64,000 bases of DNA from an uncultured Clostridia bacterium (GTDB taxonomy: Bacteria; Bacillota; Clostridia; Oscillospirales; CAG-272). Shown here piece after piece: positions 58,490 to 64,000 of this stretch. The notes below the pieces were generated by a model, which did no database searches, was not told where the DNA came from, and saw only the letters and a list, made by a program, of their open reading frames with translations. Positions within the stretch are counted from its first letter, which is position 1; each line of letters opens with the position of its first letter. The stretch is taken from assembly GCA_948466345.1 (NCBI GenBank), contig CAOKAC010000004.1, positions 62,001-126,000 on the forward strand. Direction: 5' to 3'. A program made the translations under genes and the position numbers.

Positions 58490-59725
58490 TTATGACAGCG
58501 GCTGCAGTTCCAAAAGATCGGTTCCCACAAAATAATCGAATCCCCGTTGGGCGAAGCGGCTAAGCTGTTTACCCTGCTTTTTTCCACGTTCACACAGCGT
58601 AACATCGTATGTAGTTCGCAGTTCGTCTGCCTTTTTGCAGGCAGCAACAAAAGCTTCTGCATCATAGAGCACCACTACTTTTTTTCTGCCGCCTGGAATC
58701 GAGTAGTCTTCTTTATCTTTTAAAATGGAAAAAATACGTTCAAATCCAATAGAAAAGCCTACGGCGGGGATATCTTCACCAATAAATTTGCCAATTAAAT
58801 TGTCATACCGTCCGCCGCCGCCGATAGCGCCGAAAAATTCCTCGCTGGCTATTTCAAATACCGTACCGGTATAGTAGCCTTGTCCACGGACGAGAGAAAT
58901 ATCAAACACGGTTTTAATTTGTCCATTGGATAAAGTATTTACTGCATCCATGATATACTGTAGCTTTTGAGCGCTGTTGCTGTCCCCCGTTAAGGAAGCT
59001 ACTGCGTCCAAGGTGACAGCATCTCCTCCGAAAAACTGACAAAAGCGCTCGACAGTATCTTTCGGATGCCCCTTTTCCAGCAGTTCGCCGCATACGCCTT
59101 CCACGCCGATTTTGTCAAGCTTGTCAAAAGTAATGCAAACAGAGTCCAGTGTATCTGCTGAAAAGCCTACAGCGGCTAGTGCACTACGAAGCAGGCTCCG
59201 GTCATTAATCCGGATTTTAAAGGCCCCGATGCCCGTTTTCTGCAGCGCTCTTGCAGTGGTTAGAATCAGTTCAATCTCACATTCCGGCGCACTACTGCCA
59301 ATGATATCAATGTCGCACTGAACAAATTCCCGCAATCTCCCTCGTTGCGCTCTCTCTGCACGGTATACCCGGTCCATTTGAATAGCCTTGAAGGGCAGCA
59401 TTAAATTCGCCCGGTTATTTGCGAAGTACCGGCAGAGGGGAAGCGTGAGGTCATAGCGCAATCCCATATCAGACAGCTCGTTTTCTGCGCCGGCTTCCAG
59501 CGCACGCTGGAGCTTTTCTCCTCGTTTCAGTACTTTAAAAATCAAATTCAGATTGTCGCCGCCATCGCTTTTGTCCAGATTTTCCGCATCTTCCAAAATA
59601 GGGGTGATAATATGTTCAAATCCGGCGTTTTTATATGTATCCAAAATCACGGACTGCAAATAGTCACGGATTTCTGCATCCGCCGGCAAATAGTCGTTTG
59701 TCCCTTTAACGGTTTTTGTTTTCAT
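58490..59725 (-). CDS. hisS: histidyl-tRNA synthetase
   Basis: Charges tRNA-His. I start at the ATG at 59725 (MKTKTVKGTNDYLP, 411 residues), because the longer frame begins inside the promoter. Class II motif 2 is YRAERAQRGRLREFVQ; His-specific signature LVRGQGYYTGTVFE; motif 3 AVGFSIGFERIF. The C-terminal anticodon-binding domain is present but ends early (YFVGTDLLELQPLS), so it is a little short. HisZ lacks the complete catalytic residues seen here, but both share the fold; the intact HisA block and no his operon favour HisS. Confidence 0.9.
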   Translation of the reverse strand: MKTKTVKGTNDYLPADAEIRDYLQSVILDTYKNAGFEHIITPILEDAENLDKSDGGDNLNLIFKVLKRGEKLQRALEAGAENELSDMGLRYDLTLPLCRYFANNRANLMLPFKAIQMDRVYRAERAQRGRLREFVQCDIDIIGSSAPECEIELILTTARALQKTGIGAFKIRINDRSLLRSALAAVGFSADTLDSVCITFDKLDKIGVEGVCGELLEKGHPKDTVERFCQFFGGDAVTLDAVASLTGDSNSAQKLQYIMDAVNTLSNGQIKTVFDISLVRGQGYYTGTVFEIASEEFFGAIGGGGRYDNLIGKFIGEDIPAVGFSIGFERIFSILKDKEDYSIPGGRKKVVVLYDAEAFVAACKKADELRTTYDVTLCERGKKQGKQLSRFAQRGFDYFVGTDLLELQPLS

Positions 59726-59757
59726 GTGTTTTTGAAGCCTTTCCACAGATTGGATCA

Positions 59758-59786
59758 ATTTTATCATGCGCGCCGCCCTTTGTCAA
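59758..59786 (-). promoter_or_regulatory. promoter of hisS
   Basis: Minus strand: TTGACA (59781-59786), 17 bases, TAAAAT (59758-59763). It overlaps the first codons of the longest hisS frame. Confidence 0.72.
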
Positions 59787-59818
59787 GAGCAAAGCAGGAG
59801 GGCAAATACCCTCCTGCT
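59787..59818 (-). terminator. terminator of the fabZ-degV operon
   Basis: AGCAGGAGGG/CCCTCCTGCT directly after the degV stop. The minus-strand tail TTTGCTCTTG is only moderately T-rich. Confidence 0.65.
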
Positions 59819-59825
59819 GATATAG

Positions 59826-60626
59826 CTATATCATTTCACTAACAATTCCTAAAATACCGTCTCCAAGATTTGCACGTAGCGCCATTGTTACAGGACGCTG
59901 AAGTATTTCCGCCTGTGGATACCGCATGCGCAATGTCCGAATCAAGTCCCCGGTAACAGCGTCTTTTATTCCATAGTGTACGATCAGTCGTCTGGCGGAC
60001 AAGTGATTGGCGCATAGCTCCCGGATCTCTCCAAAACCACCCGACACGCTTTTCTTTAATACAATAGCACCTTTTTCAATGATACAGACGGGCTTTTGAT
60101 TGAGAATCGGTGCAGCACTGGTGTGCATCACCCGGCTCAATCGTTTTGCATCCCGCAGGGTAGTGATGGTTTGCATGGAAAAAGATGTAGCCAACTTATC
60201 CCGTATGCTTTGCAGAATTTGTACGATATCAGTAAAGCCTGCGCCGCTGCGTTCCAGTTCTCTTGCCCGTTGGGCCAGCAGATGAAGCGCGCCGGCTACT
60301 CCCTTAGAATCTACTACGGCGATTCGACCGGCCGGATAGGCTTTGGATGCTACAACGGCATTTTCATAGGAAGTAGAGATTTTCGGAGAAGAGGTAAGAC
60401 AGATTACGTTATATCCTCTGGCAACATATTCTCCAAAGACTTTGTAGTATTGTGCTGCTGTGGGGGCCATAGAAAATGCGCCGGCAGGGCAGCGATGTCC
60501 CTCGGCAATTGTATCGGGATAACTTCTCCCAGATACAACATAGGAAAGCGGCATCAGCCGAACCATGAGTTTTACGCAGTCCTGGCGGTTCATACAGGAG
60601 ATCGACTCAGTTATGATTCCGATCAT
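59826..60626 (-). CDS. DegV-family fatty-acid-binding protein
   Basis: 266 residues of the DegV fold, which binds a fatty acid (FakB-like) for phosphorylation by FakA. Visible features: ITESISCM at the start, PLSYVVSGRSYPD, CLTSSPKISTSYENA and IAVVDSKGVAGA. The usual TDSxxD/SGT motifs are altered (TES, SSP), so ligand binding may differ. It overlaps accA by 20 bases, a sensible place for a fatty-acid handler. Confidence 0.85.
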   Translation of the reverse strand: MIGIITESISCMNRQDCVKLMVRLMPLSYVVSGRSYPDTIAEGHRCPAGAFSMAPTAAQYYKVFGEYVARGYNVICLTSSPKISTSYENAVVASKAYPAGRIAVVDSKGVAGALHLLAQRARELERSGAGFTDIVQILQSIRDKLATSFSMQTITTLRDAKRLSRVMHTSAAPILNQKPVCIIEKGAIVLKKSVSGGFGEIRELCANHLSARRLIVHYGIKDAVTGDLIRTLRMRYPQAEILQRPVTMALRANLGDGILGIVSEMI

Positions 60627-61413
60627 ATGCGCCTACCTTTCTGAACTTTTCATATCGGTGGGCTAGCAGTATATCCGGCTGTTTGCTTTGCAGTGTACAA
60701 ATTTCATCGGCCAGCTCCACTTGCAGCGAATGGAAGAAAGCATCTTTTTCTGTATCTGCAGAGAAATCTTTCGGTTCCGGAATGATTTTTTCAATAATTC
60801 CAAGTCTATACAAGCTTTCAGCATCCGGTTTCAAAGCCTGTGCGGCATCGCTGGCTTTTGCTGAATCTTTCCACAAAATGCTGGCACAGCCTTCCGGAGA
60901 AACTACCGAATAGTAGGCGTTTTCCAACATCCATACGGTGTCGGCTACGGCAAGGGCTAAGGCGCCGCCGCTGCCGCCTTCACCAATTACGACAGACAAG
61001 ATAGGCGTTTTCATGGTCATCATTTCATAGAGATTTTCTGCAATTGCAGATCCTTGTCCGCGTTCTTCAGCGCCAATACCACAGTAGGCTCCGGCAGTAT
61101 CCACAAAGGTGATAATAGGGCGATGGAATTTTTCTGCCTGCTTCATCAGACGCAGTGCTTTACGGTAGCCTTCCGGGTTGGCTTGCCCAAAATTGTGCTG
61201 AATTTTATCCTTGGTATCGCGGCCCTTTTCAATGCCGATTACAGTAACGGGTATGTCGCCCAGCATAGCAATGCCGCCGATCACAGCACTGTCGTCTCCA
61301 AACCGCCGGTCTCCGTGCAGTTGAATAAAATCTGTGAACAATGCATCGATATATGCCGCTGCAGTAGGACGCTTGCCACTGCGAGTATATTGAATTTTCT
61401 CAAAAATCGTCAT
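60607..61413 (-). CDS. accA: acetyl-CoA carboxylase carboxyltransferase subunit alpha
   Basis: 268 residues from the ATG at 61413 (GAGGAG seven bases upstream); the open frame begins ten codons earlier inside the accD end. Crotonase-fold signatures GIEKGRDTKDKIQHNFG, NPEGYRKALRLMKQAEKF and FVDTAGAYCGIGAEERGQ, then VIGEGGSGGALALAVAD. Shorter than the E. coli protein at the N-terminus, normal for Firmicutes. With accD it forms the carboxyltransferase that makes malonyl-CoA. Confidence 0.96.
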   Translation of the reverse strand: MTIFEKIQYTRSGKRPTAAAYIDALFTDFIQLHGDRRFGDDSAVIGGIAMLGDIPVTVIGIEKGRDTKDKIQHNFGQANPEGYRKALRLMKQAEKFHRPIITFVDTAGAYCGIGAEERGQGSAIAENLYEMMTMKTPILSVVIGEGGSGGALALAVADTVWMLENAYYSVVSPEGCASILWKDSAKASDAAQALKPDAESLYRLGIIEKIIPEPKDFSADTEKDAFFHSLQVELADEICTLQSKQPDILLAHRYEKFRKVGAYDRNHN

Positions 61414-61435
61414 GTTCTTCTCCTCAACTTCCGGC

Positions 61436-62272
61436 TCACGCATGTATACGCAGCATTTTGCCTACATAGCCCTTTAATTCTTGGCGAGGTACGACTGCGT
61501 CCAAAAAACCGTGGGACAATAGAAAATCGGAACGCTGAAATCCTTTGGGAAGGTTTTCCCGAATGGTCTGTTCGATGACACGAGGACCTGCAAATCCAAT
61601 AAGAGCTCCCGGTTCTGCGATGATCACATCTCCCAGCATGGCAAAACTGGCGGTCACACCGCCTGTTGTGGGATTTGTGATAATGGTAAGATAAAATCCG
61701 CCGTTGTCGCTGTGCCGTTTTACTGCACCGGAGACTTTTGCCATCTGCATCAGGGAAACGATGCCTTCCTGCATTCGTGCGCCTCCGGATACGGTGCAGC
61801 CGACTACAGGCAGCTGTTTTTCCGTGGCATATTCAAACAAACGGGTGATTTTTTCACCGACCACACTGCCCATAGATCCCATCATAAAATCCGGTTCCAT
61901 TACAAAAATGCAGGTATCATATCCGTCAATTTTACAGATACCACACAGTACACCTTCTTTTTGTCCGCATTTTTCTGCCGCTCCGGCAAGTTTTTCACTG
62001 TATCCGGGAAAATTCAGTATGTCTTTTGAAACCATATCACGGTCAAATTCCTGAAAGGTGTCCGCGTCACAAAGAAAATGAATTCTGCGGCGCGCGCTCA
62101 TTCGAAAGTATCCGCCGCAGCGGGGGCAGGCCCAATAATTTTTCAAAACGCTGTCCTTATCATACTCGCTGCCGCAGCGGGGGCAAGCCAAGGTAGAGTT
62201 TCTTTTTTTGACAATTCGCACACCGCCTTCCAGCGTGTTGCCTGCTTTTTTAAATAGGGCTTTTAAATCCAT
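61436..62272 (-). CDS. accD: acetyl-CoA carboxylase carboxyltransferase subunit beta
   Basis: 278 residues. N-terminal zinc ribbon ACPRCGSEYDK...ACPRCGGYF, then the crotonase-like domain with ARMQEGIVSLMQMAKVS, TNPTTGGVTASFAMLGD and GFAGPRVIEQTI. Pairs with accA. Encoded 14 bases after accC. Confidence 0.97.
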   Translation of the reverse strand: MDLKALFKKAGNTLEGGVRIVKKRNSTLACPRCGSEYDKDSVLKNYWACPRCGGYFRMSARRRIHFLCDADTFQEFDRDMVSKDILNFPGYSEKLAGAAEKCGQKEGVLCGICKIDGYDTCIFVMEPDFMMGSMGSVVGEKITRLFEYATEKQLPVVGCTVSGGARMQEGIVSLMQMAKVSGAVKRHSDNGGFYLTIITNPTTGGVTASFAMLGDVIIAEPGALIGFAGPRVIEQTIRENLPKGFQRSDFLLSHGFLDAVVPRQELKGYVGKMLRIHA

Positions 62273-62286
62273 ATCGCCCTCCTACA

Positions 62287-63633
62287 CTAAGATTTGAAAT
62301 TTTTTGTCAGATCGTTCATAAAATCGGTGGAATATGTTCCGTCAAGAAACGCGTCCTGAGATAAAATCTCCATATGGAGCTCACTGTTTTGCCAAATGCC
62401 GTCTACTACTAGTTCCGACAAGGCGCTCCGCATTTTACGAATGGCTTCTTCCCGTGTACGGGAATATACGATTAGTTTGCCAAGCATAGAGTCGTAGCAG
62501 GGGGGGACGATATAGTTCTGATAAATGGCAGAATCAAAACGTACCCCCATTCCTCCAGGGACATGAAGAATTTTGATTTCTCCGGCACCAGGCATAAAAG
62601 TGAATGGATGTTCAGCACAGATGCGACACTCGATGGCGTGGCCGATTCTACCGATCTCACTTTCGGAAAAGCTGATGGGCAGCCCTGCCGCAATGCGAAT
62701 CTGCCATTTTACAATATCGATTCCACACACCATTTCCGTAACAGAATGCTCTACTTGGAGTCGTGTGTTCATTTCCATAAAGCGAAAGGTACCATCGGGG
62801 CACAAAAGATATTCAATCGTGCCGGCTCCTTCATACTGTACTGCTTTTGCTGCGGCAACAGACGCTTTGTACAGTTCCTGCCGCACCGATTCTTCCAGGG
62901 TAGGGGCAGGCGCTTCTTCGATCAGTTTTTGATTACGCCGCTGGACGGAGCAGTCCCGGTCCCCCAAAACGGCAACATTACCTTCCCGGTCGCAGAGAAT
63001 TTGTACTTCAATATGCTTGGCGGGCTTCAGAAACTTTTCCATATAAAGTTCGCCGTCTCCAAAGGCGGAAATGGCCTCCGCCTTTGCCGCTTCAAAGGCA
63101 GACTGGATTCCATCGGCATCGTAAACGGGACGGATTCCTCTGCCGCCGCCGCCGCTGCGTGCTTTAAGCAGAACAGGGTATCCGATTTTTTCTGCTGATA
63201 TCCGGGCCTCTTCAGCGCTGGACAAAAGATCCGTACCTTCCACTACAGGAACGCCAGCATCAATCATAGCGCGCCGCGCCGCATCTTTATCGCCCATACG
63301 AGAAATCGTCTGGGCATCAGGACCGATAAAGACAATACCATTTTCCTGACAGCGCTGGGCAAATTCCGGATTTTCCGATAGCAGTCCATATCCCGGATGG
63401 ATAGCCTGTGCCTGGCTGTTTTTTGCTGCGCAGAGAATAGCGTCCATATTTAAATAGCTGTCCCGCACAGCCGCTGCGCCAATGCAGTAGCTTTCATCGG
63501 CCATATTTGTGTGCAGGGCTTGTGCGTCCGCTTCAGAGTACACGGCAACGGTGGTGATGCCCATTTCCTTACAGGCACGAATAATGCGGACCGCAATCTC
63601 TCCCCGGTTTGCAATGAGTATTTTTGAAAACAT
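62287..63633 (-). CDS. accC: biotin carboxylase
   Basis: 448 residues. Starts MFSKILIANRGEIAVRIIRACKEMG. ATP-grasp features: KARSGGGGRGI (Gly-rich loop), YMEKFLKPAKHIEVQ, FRFMEMNTRLQVEHSVTEM (metal and catalytic Glu/Arg), and the C-terminal domain. Carboxylates biotin on AccB, whose gene is not in the window. Confidence 0.97.
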   Translation of the reverse strand: MFSKILIANRGEIAVRIIRACKEMGITTVAVYSEADAQALHTNMADESYCIGAAAVRDSYLNMDAILCAAKNSQAQAIHPGYGLLSENPEFAQRCQENGIVFIGPDAQTISRMGDKDAARRAMIDAGVPVVEGTDLLSSAEEARISAEKIGYPVLLKARSGGGGRGIRPVYDADGIQSAFEAAKAEAISAFGDGELYMEKFLKPAKHIEVQILCDREGNVAVLGDRDCSVQRRNQKLIEEAPAPTLEESVRQELYKASVAAAKAVQYEGAGTIEYLLCPDGTFRFMEMNTRLQVEHSVTEMVCGIDIVKWQIRIAAGLPISFSESEIGRIGHAIECRICAEHPFTFMPGAGEIKILHVPGGMGVRFDSAIYQNYIVPPCYDSMLGKLIVYSRTREEAIRKMRSALSELVVDGIWQNSELHMEILSQDAFLDGTYSTDFMNDLTKNFKS

Positions 63634-63653
63634 AATAATTCAAAAGCCTTTCT

Positions 63654-64000
63654 TTACACGATTGCAAAGGAAAAATCCCCGCTCATGATGCGTTGTCCGT
63701 CTATAGTTGCTTCCCCTGTAATGAAATAAAAGGGATGTTTGGCCCGACTAAGACTGCAGCGAAATTCCAAGGTGTCACCGGGCTTTGCACTTTTGCGGAA
63801 TTTAACATTATTGATACCGGTATACATTGGGGTTTTACCACGCACTGCATCTGTAAGCAAAACGGCAGAGGACTGTGCTGCCATTTCGCACAAAATTACA
63901 CCAGGCACGATAGGATTGCCTGGAAAATGTCCCTGCAGGAAGAATTCGTCTCCCCGTACGGTATAATGGGCGATGCATTCTCCCTCTTCTGTCAGACTTA
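63654..64000 (-). CDS. fabZ: 3-hydroxyacyl-ACP dehydratase FabZ (partial)
   Basis: The 3' part of fabZ; the 5' end lies beyond the right edge. Hot-dog fold with catalytic HFPGNPIVPGVILCEMAAQ (His, and Glu in CEM), then GINNVKFRKSAKPGDTL and FYFITGEATIDGQ. Dehydrates hydroxyacyl-ACP in the elongation cycle. Just upstream of accC in the same operon. Confidence 0.95.
   Translation of the reverse strand, partial: SLTEEGECIAHYTVRGDEFFLQGHFPGNPIVPGVILCEMAAQSSAVLLTDAVRGKTPMYTGINNVKFRKSAKPGDTLEFRCSLSRAKHPFYFITGEATIDGQRIMSGDFSFAIV

Noticed and set aside
60096..60644. 182-codon plus-strand frame opposite degV
   Set aside because: Shadow frame; the minus-strand DegV protein is coherent and coupled to accA.
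1..64000. CRISPR array
   Set aside because: No series of evenly spaced identical direct repeats and no cas genes were found on reading the window.

Overview
The window is a stretch of a Gram-positive, anaerobic-looking Clostridia (Bacillota) chromosome of moderate GC. The evidence is the gene order yicC-remA-gmk-rpoZ-priA-def-fmt-rsmB-rlmN, the CD1247-type acidic protein beside efp, DnaD/DnaI-type helicase loading, CsaB, a dockerin, a FeoA-FeoB fusion, and many TTGACA-N17-TATAAT promoters with GGAGG ribosome sites. I cannot fix the genus. An uncultured gut Oscillospirales-like or Christensenellales-like organism would fit, but that is inference. No rRNA, CRISPR array, insertion sequence or intact prophage was seen.

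Layout. 1-2.1 kb: the end of a MacB/FtsX-type ABC exporter with a MarR regulator and a zinc-ribbon membrane protein. 2.2-5.1 kb: YqeG phosphatase, M24 peptidase, EF-P and a CD1247-like protein. 5.2-7.6 kb: a large membrane-anchored protein with CBM9-like and cohesin-like regions. 7.7-8.9 kb: two paralogous cyclophilins. 9-18.7 kb: YtvI, then the long housekeeping operon. 18.9-21.3 kb: FeoAB. 21.3-22 kb: tRNA-Gly and a 31-residue Cys-rich hydrophobic peptide. 22-28.9 kb (minus): sugar isomerase, DnaI/DnaD loader genes behind a cluster of DnaA-box-like sites, then tsaD-rimI-protein arginine phosphatase-lipoprotein-comEB. 29-36.4 kb (minus): an ABC exporter followed by a dltACBD-like set, under a promoter overlapped by a long inverted repeat. 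36.6-39.6 kb: a secreted GH123/DUF4091 protein ending in a dockerin. 39.7-44.2 kb (minus): a GldA/F/G-like ABC system with DUF4340. 44.4-48.4 kb: MreB/Mbl, an orphan solute-binding lipoprotein and a SleB-type cell-wall hydrolase.

48.4-49.7 kb is the most unusual part: an almost protein-free tract with three homologous structured small-RNA genes on the minus strand. Each has its own promoter placed so that transcription would start at or near the first helix. The three copies keep their helices by compensatory changes, and G-U wobble pairs occur only if the minus strand is the RNA. I do not recognise the family. A further structured region with a terminator follows on the plus strand.

49.7-54 kb: an unknown zinc-ribbon protein, a tRNA operon (Gly, Arg, His), CsaB, and a second, cytosolic GH123/DUF4091 protein. 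54.1-54.8 kb: thioredoxin and a ferredoxin-thioredoxin-reductase-like protein. 55-55.8 kb: a small HTH plus two Cys-rich proteins behind a palindromic operator. 56-58.4 kb: a VTC polyphosphate polymerase-like, DUF4956 and carbohydrate-binding lipoprotein operon. 58.5-64 kb (minus): hisS, then fabZ-accC-accD-accA-degV for fatty-acid synthesis, running off the right edge.

Several annotated starts differ from the longest open frame because a promoter or ribosome site lies inside the longer frame (YqeG, EF-P, HisS, RlmN, the GldA-like ATPase). These choices are explained in each entry.
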